Part shown: piece after piece, positions 44,795 through 53,724 of the stretch | Layout of the letters: the number at the start of each line of letters is the position of its first letter | Position numbering within the stretch: position 1 is the stretch's first letter | Assembly: GCA_964542915.1 (NCBI GenBank) | Contig: CAZIVP010000011.1 | Location: 51,591 to 115,590, forward strand | Source of the DNA: CAZIVP01 sp964542915 | GTDB lineage: Bacteria; Calditrichota; Calditrichia; Calditrichales; Calditrichaceae | Length of the DNA: 64,000 nucleotides | Direction of reading: 5' to 3' | Made by a program: the position numbers and the translations under genes | The notes under the pieces: model-generated | Database searches by the model: none | What the model saw: the letters and a program-made list of their open reading frames with translations, nothing else | What the model was told of the DNA's origin: nothing

Positions 44795-46654
44795 TCAGGC
44801 TTTCAACCATCGTACTTCATAGGGTTTTAAAGACAACGTTAGACGGCCATTTTCTGCCTGGACTCCTTGATCGCTGATTATATCGAAACAATATTTAAAA
44901 TCCGAAAGATCTTCATCTAAATCCATATCACTCGCTTGTTCTTCGCAACTTATATTGACAATGGCAAGAATTTTTTCACTCCGATCGGGGCTTACCCGCA
45001 GAACAACGAACAGCGACGGATTTAAATTGAAAACCCTTTGTTCCGCATTGGGATGAAACGCTTTTTGTTTAATGCGCTTTTGGATTATCGGCACCAGGCG
45101 TTTCATAACACGGCGGGTAATCGATGAGGGGTCATTCAAAGCCTCGTCCAGTTCTTCCTCATTGATCGTTCTGCGATTAATACTGCGGGTTTGCTTTTCC
45201 TCAACCACCAGTTCGGCGTCGTTACGGGAGCCGAACAATCCATGCAGATAGATACCCGGCACGCCCATTAAAATCAGGGCAATCACCCGCGACGCAATAT
45301 AGCGATCCACCTGTAATTTGACGGATTCGTCTGCGTCCTCATTATTTATGGCGCTGAACCAGGTAATGTTGAACTCATAAGGGCTCACCGTGCCGTTACC
45401 GTCATCTTTATAGGATATATATCCGCCGTGTTCCAGGATTTTTAACGCCATCTGTTCAATTTCTTCTTTGCTTAGAATTTCTTTAACCGCCATCACTCCG
45501 ATGCCGTCATGGGAATCCAGAAAATTGAAGTAACTGGCTTCATCGGAGACCGGCGCCAGGCTTCGGGCCCATTGGCTCAATACGCTGGAATCCTCATTTT
45601 GAAAGGTATACAAAACCAGGGGCGGCAGTGCAAAGTTATAAACCATTTGCGCTTCATCGCGCCCGTTTCCGAAATATTTAATGTTATCATGGTGCGGTAC
45701 ATTGGTTTCGGTTATTAATAGGACGTGCGGCGCGACGGCGTCAAGGATATCCCTGAATAACTTGATGGTCAGATGGGTTTGCTCCAGATGGGCGCATGTG
45801 GTCCCGAGTTCTTCCCACAAATAGGTAACGGCGTCCAGACGCACGATGCCGGCGCCGTGCCGTACGTAGTTGAGAAGGATCTCCACCATCTTCAACAATA
45901 CTTTCGGGTTTTTATAATTGAGATCGATCTGATCCGGGCTGAAGGTAGTCCAAACCAGCCGGATACCGTTCAGGGTGGGAAAACTGCTCAGGATATCGCC
46001 GGTACGCGGACGCACAACCAACTTCAGGTGATCCGGCGATATCTCATTGCGCGTGGAAAATACCGTAAAAAAATCTTTATAATAGGGATTTTGATTGAGA
46101 AACTCCTGAAACCAGCGACTTTTAGATGAAACGTGATTAAAGACGCCGTCGAACATTAATTTGAAATCATTACCCAAATCGGCGATATCATCCCAGGAGC
46201 CTAATTGCGGATCTACTTCTTCAAAATCCATCACCGCAAAACCACGGTCCGATGAATACGGAAAAAACGGCAATAAATGAACGGTATTAATGATACCCTG
46301 TAAATATTTTTTACAAAACCGGCGAATGGTTTTGAGCGGCTTTTCACCCTTTTTCCGAATCAAATCACCGTAGGTGATGAGGATAATGTCCCTTTCCGAA
46401 AACCGGTCCGCTGGTTTGAGCTGCTCTTCCCATGCGATCAGTTCCGGCGTCTTATGGGCGTGATACACCTGCATGATGCGTATTAATTCCCGGAAACAAT
46501 CTGCGCTGCATTCGGAGCCATACAGCTGATCGAGTTTCTCTTTGATTCGATCCTGCAGCGTATCGGGAATTTTGTAAACCCGTCGCGTATAGTCAGGTTG
46601 TAAATAGTGGAGATGGGCGGTGTTCTTAATTTGGAGCCTGTTCGAGCCTTCCAT
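44795..46654 (-). CDS. GH13 subfamily 18 sugar phosphorylase (sucrose/glucosylglycerate type)
   Basis: 619 residues, longer than classical sucrose phosphorylase and similar to glucosylglycerate phosphorylase-type GH13_18 proteins because of the N-terminal helical extension (about 1-90). Motifs: ITYGDLIRKKGEKP, HLLPFFPYSSDRGFAVMDF, GVFNHVSSKSRWF, RLDAVTYLW (nucleophile Asp), LLITETNVPH (acid/base Glu) and FLDSHDGIGV. It should release glucose-1-phosphate from a glucoside. The exact donor cannot be told. ATG 46654 starts three bases after the STAS stop, so it is translationally close to the partner-switch genes, an unusual pairing of regulator and carbohydrate enzyme. Confidence 0.88.
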   Translation of the reverse strand: MEGSNRLQIKNTAHLHYLQPDYTRRVYKIPDTLQDRIKEKLDQLYGSECSADCFRELIRIMQVYHAHKTPELIAWEEQLKPADRFSERDIILITYGDLIRKKGEKPLKTIRRFCKKYLQGIINTVHLLPFFPYSSDRGFAVMDFEEVDPQLGSWDDIADLGNDFKLMFDGVFNHVSSKSRWFQEFLNQNPYYKDFFTVFSTRNEISPDHLKLVVRPRTGDILSSFPTLNGIRLVWTTFSPDQIDLNYKNPKVLLKMVEILLNYVRHGAGIVRLDAVTYLWEELGTTCAHLEQTHLTIKLFRDILDAVAPHVLLITETNVPHHDNIKYFGNGRDEAQMVYNFALPPLVLYTFQNEDSSVLSQWARSLAPVSDEASYFNFLDSHDGIGVMAVKEILSKEEIEQMALKILEHGGYISYKDDGNGTVSPYEFNITWFSAINNEDADESVKLQVDRYIASRVIALILMGVPGIYLHGLFGSRNDAELVVEEKQTRSINRRTINEEELDEALNDPSSITRRVMKRLVPIIQKRIKQKAFHPNAEQRVFNLNPSLFVVLRVSPDRSEKILAIVNISCEEQASDMDLDEDLSDFKYCFDIISDQGVQAENGRLTLSLKPYEVRWLKA

Positions 46655-46657
46655 GTT

Positions 46658-47002
46658 CTATTCCTTAAGTCGGTCTAAAGCCTCCTCTACCGTAGGAAAA
46701 TCCTTAAGCACCTGATTGATATGGGTTAATTCCAATAGCTCCGAAACATATTTCTGCGGCGCCGCCAAAATAATGTCCCCATTGTGAGATCGCGTTTTGG
46801 CGATTTTGGAGACAATGGCGCCCAGACCGCTGGAATCCATAAAAACGGTATGTTCAAGGTTTATGACAATTTTATAACACTCGTTCTCCAGCACATCTTT
46901 AATGATTTGCTTGAGTTCATCGGCGACTTCGTAAGTTAATCGTTCGGGCGTATCAATAACCGTGATCTGGCCTTCTTGAATACGGTGGGTATTAAACGCC
47001 AT
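46658..47002 (-). CDS. STAS-domain anti-sigma-factor antagonist
   Basis: 114 residues. Single STAS domain with the conserved phospho-acceptor Ser in FMDSSGLGAIVSK. In partner switching, such proteins are inactive when phosphorylated by an RsbW-type kinase and released by PP2C phosphatases. No RsbW-like kinase gene is in the window, but the PP2C gene at 47129-48832 lies 126 bp upstream on the same strand and may be its phosphatase. Strong AAGGAG before ATG 47002. Confidence 0.94.
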   Translation of the reverse strand: MAFNTHRIQEGQITVIDTPERLTYEVADELKQIIKDVLENECYKIVINLEHTVFMDSSGLGAIVSKIAKTRSHNGDIILAAPQKYVSELLELTHINQVLKDFPTVEEALDRLKE

Positions 47003-47128
47003 AGCGTGCTCCTTTTACGTTCAATTCGGAAATATTTGTAAAATGTTTACCTATTATTCCAATTATCATGTGCCGGTTCTGACATGTTCCGTTTAATTTT
47101 TGTTACCGGGTTAACCCAGGGCGACCGT

Positions 47129-48832
47129 TCATTTTTTTATCACGATCAATGTAAAGTCGTCTTCAAAACGATTTTCTCCGCCCACATGTTCATAGACGGC
47201 CTGCACGATTTTTTCCTGGATTTCGATCGCCGAATGACTTGCATAGGCGCGAATGGTCGCCTTAATGCGCGCTTCTCCAAATTCTTCTTCTCGACTGTTC
47301 ATCGCCTCCAGCAAACCATCGGTATAAAGCACTAAAACCGATGGCGATGCTAATTGCACGGCGTCTTGTTCATAGTTCCACGGCAACGATCCGATGAAAA
47401 TACCACCAGTATCCAATCGTTTGAACGTTGAGTTATTTTGGAACAGAAGCGGCGGATTGTGTCCGGCGTTGATATAATGCAGTGATTGTTCATTACAGTC
47501 ATACAGCGCGAAGAAGAATGTGATGTAACGGTCATCGGTTGTATTGCGCATAATTTTTTGGTTAAGTCGTTCAATAATGGCTTTCAAATCCGTGCTGTAT
47601 TCCAGATAGGCCTTGAGGCTGGCGCTCATATTGGAAACCAGCAGAGCGCCCGGCACGCCCTTACCGGACACATCGGCGACGATAAATACGTATTGGTGAT
47701 CATTTAGCGCCATGATATCGTAAAAATCGCCACTCACCTCTTTGCAGGGAATGTAGGTCGCGGAAATTTGCAGGTCGGGGATTTGCGGCAGGGTTTTGGG
47801 AATCAACAGTTGCTGAATTTCGGCCGCCACCTGCAGCTCCTTATCGATGCGCTCTTTTTCCAGCGCGGTCTGCAATAATGTGGTATTCTCAATAGCAAGC
47901 GCCGCCTGAGACGCAAAAATGGTCAACAGTTCTTTATCATTTTCACTGAATGGTTGGTTATCGAGACGGTTCAGGAGGGTCATAACGCCGAATATTCTCG
48001 ATTTATAAACCATTGGAACGCACAAATAACTTTTGGTCCGGAAGCCGGTGTGTTTATCGAAGGAAGGATCGAAGCGGGCATCGGCGTAAGCGTCGGGTAT
48101 CAAAATGGGCTCTCCTTGTTGCGCCACCCATCCCGAGATGCCCTGTCCCAACTTCACGCGAAAAGGTTTAATCTTATCCGCAGTGGGGCCGAGAACAACC
48201 TTAAATTCCAGCTCGTCGCGCTCTTCCACTTTCAGCATTAACGAGGCCGCTTCAGCCTGTAATAAATTCATGCTCCGTTGCAGGATATATTTCAACAGAT
48301 GATCGATGTTATGCGATGACTCGATATTGCGTGAAAGCTCGTGTAATGCGCCCATCTCGGAGAGCATCTTCTGAATACGTTGCTGGTAATGGTCGAGCGA
48401 TTCCCGTAGTTGCTGATTGCCGATCAGGCTTTCGATATGTTGCTGCACCACCCGCTGCATTTCGTAAGCAACTTCGACCGGTACATGGGAGGCGAAACGC
48501 AGACCGAGTAAATATTTTTTGTCGTTTCGGACGGCGACTTTTGTCACCATGTCCAGTGCAAAAGCCTTACGAATTTGTTCCGCAACCTCTTTGCTCATTT
48601 CGCCGGATTCAGCCGAAAAAACCGCTTCGGGCAACGACGCTTGCTCGGATTGATCCGAATCGGCTTCCATGCGACGCCATTGTTTATCTTCCGACGTATA
48701 ATAAAACAATTGTATGTTACCGACGGCGTCGCTTTTACTATAAAACCGCAGAGCTTCCTTGACGGAATCCATCCATTCCGGTTGTTGAAGGTTATTCATA
48801 AGCCACTTCTCACTGACGTTGATATCGAACAT
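47129..48832 (-). CDS. GAF-PP2C phosphatase (RsbU/SpoIIE type)
   Basis: 567 residues. Residues about 1-150 hold an unassigned input domain; residues about 165-320 form a GAF domain (ILQRSMNLLQAEAASLML, GISGWVAQQGEPILIPDAYAD, SYLCVPMVYK) followed by a linker coiled coil (about 325-355). The PP2C domain is complete: SGDFYDIMAL, VADVSGKGVPGALLVSNMSAS, YTDGLLEAMNSREEEFG, FEDDFTLI. It should dephosphorylate the STAS protein encoded downstream. Start ATG 48832 is the longest; MNNLQ at residue 12 is an alternative. Same architecture class as the shorter phosphatase at 12315-13277. Confidence 0.92.
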   Translation of the reverse strand: MFDINVSEKWLMNNLQQPEWMDSVKEALRFYSKSDAVGNIQLFYYTSEDKQWRRMEADSDQSEQASLPEAVFSAESGEMSKEVAEQIRKAFALDMVTKVAVRNDKKYLLGLRFASHVPVEVAYEMQRVVQQHIESLIGNQQLRESLDHYQQRIQKMLSEMGALHELSRNIESSHNIDHLLKYILQRSMNLLQAEAASLMLKVEERDELEFKVVLGPTADKIKPFRVKLGQGISGWVAQQGEPILIPDAYADARFDPSFDKHTGFRTKSYLCVPMVYKSRIFGVMTLLNRLDNQPFSENDKELLTIFASQAALAIENTTLLQTALEKERIDKELQVAAEIQQLLIPKTLPQIPDLQISATYIPCKEVSGDFYDIMALNDHQYVFIVADVSGKGVPGALLVSNMSASLKAYLEYSTDLKAIIERLNQKIMRNTTDDRYITFFFALYDCNEQSLHYINAGHNPPLLFQNNSTFKRLDTGGIFIGSLPWNYEQDAVQLASPSVLVLYTDGLLEAMNSREEEFGEARIKATIRAYASHSAIEIQEKIVQAVYEHVGGENRFEDDFTLIVIKK

Positions 48833-48885
48833 CGATCCATAAGACCGCTGTAAATGGGCGATTTGATATATCCATTTACGTTGTT

Positions 48886-50223
48886 CTACACCGATCGTTT
48901 AAAGGCTAAAACCTTTTTAACAGATAAGAACAAATACGACACCGAAACGAGTCTTCCGAACATCAATGCCGCAGCGGCTGCAATAATACCTATGGCATAA
49001 TATCCGTGAATCATTACGGTTAAGCTAACAAAAATAATGGCCACTTCCAATCCCGTGGCGATCGTAATGGGCCTCGTCCGGGCATGATTTACCATGATGG
49101 CGCGTTCAAAGGCCAGCATAATTGAAAACGCCGGCAGTAATAGCAAAATAAGGACCGGCAGGCGCGCAAATTCCGCCAGCGTTATCTCCAAACCGCTTAT
49201 GTGATGAAACCAAACCATAAACAAAGGTGAAAAGCCCACCAATCCCAGCAGAACGGTCACAGCCAGCGCCAACAGCAACGCGAAGCGTTTGAGCGGCTCG
49301 AAACCTTCATCCCGATCGCCAAGGAAGGTGATGCCCACTTCCTGATAGGACAATCCCATGCTGCGAAATATGAACAGGAAGGAATTAACGACCGGAAATA
49401 CCGCCAACGATTCTACCGCCATCCGGCTTTGTCCAAGAAAAAACGTTACGAGCGGCTGAATGGCCAATCCCAGAATCGAGGTCAGCGCCAACGGATAATA
49501 AAACTGGAAAATGCCGGCGTAGCTCAATGGCCGGTGATCCACACGCTCTAAATGAAAGGGATTTTCCTCACTGCGCAACGCCTCAATGGTTCGCGAAACC
49601 ATCAGACGGCTTGCGATGGCTTCGGCAGTGACGCCGACGGAAAGCGCAGCGCCGCCGACCCAGGCGCCGGGTAATTGCATGAGATGGTATAACAACAGGG
49701 CGGTGGCGGCCATGGTCGTAATACGAATGATCGTTCCGTAAGCGACGAGACGGGTTTTATCGTGCCGGATTAACATGCCCTGATAAAATCGACGGAAACC
49801 GATGGCTCCCGGCCAGGGCAGCAGTAATATTAAAGCGCCATGCGTCAGCCCGGATACTTTTACAGGTAATCCCATGACGGTTATCGTTATCCAGTGGAAA
49901 ACCTGCGGGATAATCACGATCAATATGACCGCGGTTAACAATGCGTTCAAAACGTATGTAAAATTGCGGAGTTTACAGAACGACTGCCAGTCGCGCACCA
50001 GCGCTGTTGAGGCGCTCAACATCATAATCACCGGCGATTCGATAATCAGAGCGAATGCGAAGGCTACGCCGTAGGCGGCAAGGTTATATTTTGCTTCGGC
50101 CAGGCGTGCGATTACGGCCGCCAGAAACGGGCCTTCCGCAGACATCATCAACCAGGTGGCGGCCAGCGGCAGCCAGAAAATGAAAATGCGTTTTAGTGCT
50201 ATCTCTCTCATACGATTCGGCAT
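48886..50223 (-). CDS. MATE-like polytopic membrane transporter
   Basis: 445 residues with about 12 hydrophobic segments. The sequence FAFALIIESPVIMMLSASTALVRD and the paired Pro/Gly-rich helices agree with the MOP/MATE superfamily of exporters and flippases, but no diagnostic drug-export motif is seen. ATG 50223 or 50211 are equally possible starts. It lies 54 bases upstream of the GAF-PP2C gene on the same strand, so cotranscription is possible. Substrate unknown. Confidence 0.72.
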   Translation of the reverse strand: MPNRMREIALKRIFIFWLPLAATWLMMSAEGPFLAAVIARLAEAKYNLAAYGVAFAFALIIESPVIMMLSASTALVRDWQSFCKLRNFTYVLNALLTAVILIVIIPQVFHWITITVMGLPVKVSGLTHGALILLLPWPGAIGFRRFYQGMLIRHDKTRLVAYGTIIRITTMAATALLLYHLMQLPGAWVGGAALSVGVTAEAIASRLMVSRTIEALRSEENPFHLERVDHRPLSYAGIFQFYYPLALTSILGLAIQPLVTFFLGQSRMAVESLAVFPVVNSFLFIFRSMGLSYQEVGITFLGDRDEGFEPLKRFALLLALAVTVLLGLVGFSPLFMVWFHHISGLEITLAEFARLPVLILLLLPAFSIMLAFERAIMVNHARTRPITIATGLEVAIIFVSLTVMIHGYYAIGIIAAAAALMFGRLVSVSYLFLSVKKVLAFKRSV

Positions 50224-50369
50224 ATTAGCAATTTAAAGAAAAACAGGCAAGTTTATGGTCCTCCTGGTAAGATTCCCTCATAGCGGGCATATTCCGGTGT
50301 TCACCCCAGATCCTTTCGGAACATTGCGATGAACTGAATTTTGATGGATCACGATTTATCGCTCTAATC

Positions 50370-50404
50370 AAAAAAGCCTGAACCGATCAAACGATTCAGG
50401 CTTT
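50370..50404 (-). terminator. Rho-independent terminator after the ALDH7 gene
   Basis: Minus strand: AAAGCCTGAA/TTCAGGCTTT perfect 10-bp stem (50395-50404 with 50373-50382), 12-base loop, followed by a T-run; 24 bases after the stop of the dehydrogenase gene. Confidence 0.85.
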
Positions 50405-50428
50405 GCATTATGACGCCGTACGGGCCTT

Positions 50429-51976
50429 TTAATCAATTTCAAATTTGATGCCCTGCGCCAACGGCAGCTCCGTTCCGTAATTGATGGTATTGGTTTGCCG
50501 CCGCATATAGGCCTTCCAGGCATCGGATCCCGATTCGCGTCCGCCGCCGGTGTCTTTTTCGCCTCCAAACGCGCCGCCGATTTCCGCACCGGAGGTGCCG
50601 ATATTGACGTTGGCGATACCGCAATCCGATCCCTCGTGGGAGAGAAAAGCTTCTGCCTCGCGCAGATTCGTGGTAAAGATGGCCGACGAAAGGCCTTGCT
50701 GTACGCCATTATGCAGTGCGATCGCTTCATGCACGTCGCCTTTATACTTGATGAGGTAGAGGATCGGCGCAAAGGTCTCTTCCTGCACGATGTCGTAGTG
50801 GTTTTCGACTTCGGCAATGACCGGCGTTACATAGCAACCGGATTCATAACCTTTGCCTTCCAGAACCTCGCCGCCGGTAAGAATTTTACCGCCCTCTTTT
50901 TTGATAGTCTCGATGGCGTCCAGATATGTCTGCACGGCGTTCTTGTCGATGAGCGGCCCCATATGGTTGTTTTCATCGAGCGGATCGCCGATCTTGAGGC
51001 CCTTGTACGCCTTCAGGAGAGACTCTTTCACTTTGTCGTAAATGGAATCGTGAATGATCAAACGTCGGGTCGTCGTGCAGCGTTGTCCGGCCGTTCCCAC
51101 CGCTCCGAACACAAGGGAGGGAATGGCCATTTGTAAATCGGTATCGGGCGTCATAATAATACCGTTATTGCCGCCCAGCTCCATGATATACTTGCCGAGA
51201 CGTTTGGCAATCTTTGCGGCGGCGTGTTTTCCGACCCGCGTCGAACCGGTCAGCGATACCAACTGAATGCGTTTATCATCCAGAATACGTTCGCCGATGG
51301 TGGAACCGCGTCCGACGACCAGATTAAAGACGCCTTCGGGAACATCGTTGGCTTTAAGCACCTCGGAAACGATGTTGTGTACGGCGATGCCCGTCAGCGG
51401 TACTTTGGAAGCGGGCTTCCAAATAATGACGTCCCCGCATACCGCGGCGATCATAGCGTTCCATGACCAGACGGCGACCGGAAAATTAAACGCCGAAATG
51501 ACCACGATTGGGCCCAGGGGATGGTATTGGTCGTACATGCGGTGTTTCGGGCGCTCCGAATGCATGGTAAAACCGTAAAGCTGGCGCGACTGTCCCAACG
51601 CAAAGTCGCTGATATCGATCATCTCCTGAACTTCGCCCCAACCTTCCTGCAGGGATTTGCCCATTTCGTAGGAAACGAGCGCACCCAGATCTTCTTTATA
51701 TTCGCGCAATTTCAAGCCGATTTGCCGCACGATCTCGCCGCGTTGCGGGGCCGGCACCATGCGCCAATACTTGAATGCTTCCTGCGCCTTTTCTACCACA
51801 TGATTATAGTCATCTTCAGAAGCCTGATAAACCGAGGCAATACGCTTGCCATCCACCGGCGAATGGATATTGAGTTCGCCCTCCGAAGTAGTTTTACCCC
51901 ACTTCAGGCCTGTGGAAGAGCCGTAATTTTTGTCTTTTATGCCCAGCCGTTTTAACAATCCTTGTGTGTCCTTCAT
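50429..51976 (-). CDS. Aldehyde dehydrogenase, ALDH7 family (aminoadipate-semialdehyde type)
   Basis: 515 residues. Family features: AFNFPVAVWSWNAMIAAVCGD, GSTRVGKHAAAKIAKRLGKY, MELGGNNGIIM (general base Glu), GTAGQRCTTTRR (nucleophile Cys about 306) and the ALDH7-specific tail NIGTSGAEIGGAFGGEK followed by TGGGRESGSDAWK. In other organisms these enzymes oxidise alpha-aminoadipate semialdehyde / piperideine-6-carboxylate in lysine catabolism, or betaine aldehyde as a side activity. The lysine role is plausible, given the LysW-like gene elsewhere in the window, but not shown. Good site AGAGGT before ATG 51976. Confidence 0.95.
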   Translation of the reverse strand: MKDTQGLLKRLGIKDKNYGSSTGLKWGKTTSEGELNIHSPVDGKRIASVYQASEDDYNHVVEKAQEAFKYWRMVPAPQRGEIVRQIGLKLREYKEDLGALVSYEMGKSLQEGWGEVQEMIDISDFALGQSRQLYGFTMHSERPKHRMYDQYHPLGPIVVISAFNFPVAVWSWNAMIAAVCGDVIIWKPASKVPLTGIAVHNIVSEVLKANDVPEGVFNLVVGRGSTIGERILDDKRIQLVSLTGSTRVGKHAAAKIAKRLGKYIMELGGNNGIIMTPDTDLQMAIPSLVFGAVGTAGQRCTTTRRLIIHDSIYDKVKESLLKAYKGLKIGDPLDENNHMGPLIDKNAVQTYLDAIETIKKEGGKILTGGEVLEGKGYESGCYVTPVIAEVENHYDIVQEETFAPILYLIKYKGDVHEAIALHNGVQQGLSSAIFTTNLREAEAFLSHEGSDCGIANVNIGTSGAEIGGAFGGEKDTGGGRESGSDAWKAYMRRQTNTINYGTELPLAQGIKFEID

Positions 51977-51995
51977 AAATCGTACCTCTTTTTTT

Positions 51996-52023
51996 ATTAT
52001 ACCCGATACAGCAAAGCCCCTAA
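51996..52023 (-). promoter_or_regulatory. Putative promoter of the ALDH7 gene
   Basis: Minus strand: TTAGGG (52018-52023), 16-base spacer, consensus TATAAT (51996-52001). The predicted leader is only about 12 bases, covering the ribosome site. Confidence 0.35.
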
Positions 52024-52373
52024 TCTGCTTTGTGCATAAAAACCGAATAGTGAAAATAACAAATTAAATTCTCAGAGTAAACCCTATTTTGGGGTGGTTA
52101 ATCAACTTCAGGTAAATTTGTAAACTTTGCTTGCAGACGTTTACGCATGTTCTGTAAATGATATTTTTTATGCCTTGCTCACCAGTGGCCGGATTTGTCA
52201 GGGAAATGACGGAGGCAAAGACAGTGCCTTTCATCAGGCAAGCGTTGACGGACTTTCCGTCCTACCCAAGACGTCGGTGCATGATGGATTTGCGCCGTCT
52301 CTATACATATTCGTTCTTTGCCGGGAGCTTGCCCTTTGTGATGCAATACCGTACGCCCGCCCGCTCCTGCTTT
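52024..52373. other. Gene-free region between ALDH7 and the NtrC-type regulator
   Basis: No ORF with recognisable features. A small hairpin (GACGGACTTTCCGTC near 52249) is visible, without a T-run. The plus-strand open frames here look spurious. Confidence 0.4.
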
Positions 52374-53723
52374 CTATTGGTTTTCGATACCCAACTTCTT
52401 CATGCGGTAAAGTAATACATGACGCGGAATTTTCAACAAGCGGGCCGCTCGCGATTGGTTACCGTCCGATCGCTTCAACGTTTCTTTGATGATCCGGCGC
52501 TCCACATCCTCCAATGCCAGTCCCTCTTCCGGGATTGTGACAGAAAAGGCGCCGGACTCGTTTTCATTGAAACGAATGTAATCCGGCAGATCAGCCACGT
52601 CGATGGTTGTATCGCCGGCCAGAGTGATGAGGCGTTCGATGATGTTTTCCAGTTCACGCACATTGCCGGGCCAGGGATATTGCTGCAAAACCTGCATGGC
52701 CTCGGTCGTTATGGTAAATCGGCGTTGTTGATCGAATTTCCTCAGAAACGATTCCACCAGCGCCGGGATATCCTCTTTGCGTTCGCGTAACGGCGGTAAG
52801 TGAATGGGCACCACACTAAGCCTGTAATAGAGATCATCGCGGAACTGCTGTTGTTTGACCATTTGCTGTAAATCCCGGTTGGTGGCAGCGATAACGCGAA
52901 CATCGACCTCAACGGGCTTTGATCCGCCGACACGGTCAAACGACTTTTGTTGCAGCACACGCAATAAACGCGCCTGTAAATCTCCTTTCAATTCTCCGAT
53001 CTCGTCCAAAAAGATAGTGCCGCCGTCCGCCTGTTCAAATTTGCCTGCGCGGTCGCTTACCGCGCCGGTAAAGGCACCTTTCACATGTCCGAACAACTCG
53101 CTTTCCATAAGATTATCAGGGATGGAAGGGCAATTGACGATCACCAGCGGTTGATCTTTACGAGGGCTGTTATAATGGATGGCGCGCGCAATCAGCTCCT
53201 TACCGGTGCCGCTCTCTCCAAGAATGAGCACCGACGCATCGCTGTCGGCAACGCGTACGGCCGTTTTCAGAACATCCTGCATTACGCCGCTGCCCGCTAC
53301 CATATTGTCGAACCGGAAGCGGCCTTTCAATTCTTCTTTCAAAGCCAGATTTTCATTTTGAAGACGAAAGATACGCAGTGCTTTTTCGATGGTGAACGAT
53401 AATTGCTCTTTACTAAACGGTTTGGTCAAATAATCATCGGCGCCAAGACGACAGGCCTTTATGGCGCTGTCGATGCTGCCGTAAGCGGTTATCATGATAA
53501 AGATCACCGCTTTATCCTTTTTCCGAATCTTCTGTAACAAATCGATGCCGTTTATATCCGGCATTTGGATATCACTGATGATGATATCGAATGGATTCTT
53601 TTGAAATTGTTCGAGCCCTTCCAGGCCGTTGTTGGCCGTCGTGACCTCGTAATCCTGTTGCCGAAGTTGGTAAGCAACCACTTTATTCAAATTAACGTCG
53701 TCATCGATTAATAAAATGCGCAT
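52374..53723 (-). CDS. Sigma54-dependent response regulator (NtrC family)
   Basis: 449 residues from ATG 53723, one base after the stop of the kinase gene; the longer frame to 53837 overlaps that gene and is rejected. Receiver with IIISDIQMPDING (phospho-Asp about 52) and KPFS; AAA+ domain with GESGTGKELIARAIHY, GAFTGAVSDR (sigma54 contact), FLDEIGELKGDLQARLLRV and RDDLYYRLSVVPI; Fis-type HTH at the C-terminus (NQSRAARLLKIPRHVLLYRMKKLGI in outline). All parts are intact. It activates sigma54 promoters of unknown genes; no -24/-12 element was noted nearby. Confidence 0.95.
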   Translation of the reverse strand: MRILLIDDDVNLNKVVAYQLRQQDYEVTTANNGLEGLEQFQKNPFDIIISDIQMPDINGIDLLQKIRKKDKAVIFIMITAYGSIDSAIKACRLGADDYLTKPFSKEQLSFTIEKALRIFRLQNENLALKEELKGRFRFDNMVAGSGVMQDVLKTAVRVADSDASVLILGESGTGKELIARAIHYNSPRKDQPLVIVNCPSIPDNLMESELFGHVKGAFTGAVSDRAGKFEQADGGTIFLDEIGELKGDLQARLLRVLQQKSFDRVGGSKPVEVDVRVIAATNRDLQQMVKQQQFRDDLYYRLSVVPIHLPPLRERKEDIPALVESFLRKFDQQRRFTITTEAMQVLQQYPWPGNVRELENIIERLITLAGDTTIDVADLPDYIRFNENESGAFSVTIPEEGLALEDVERRIIKETLKRSDGNQSRAARLLKIPRHVLLYRMKKLGIENQ

Positions 53724-53724
53724 A

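Noticed and set aside
52158..52415. 85-codon ORF on the plus strand
   Set aside because: No family character, no ribosome site, and it overlaps the end of the NtrC-type regulator gene on the other strand.
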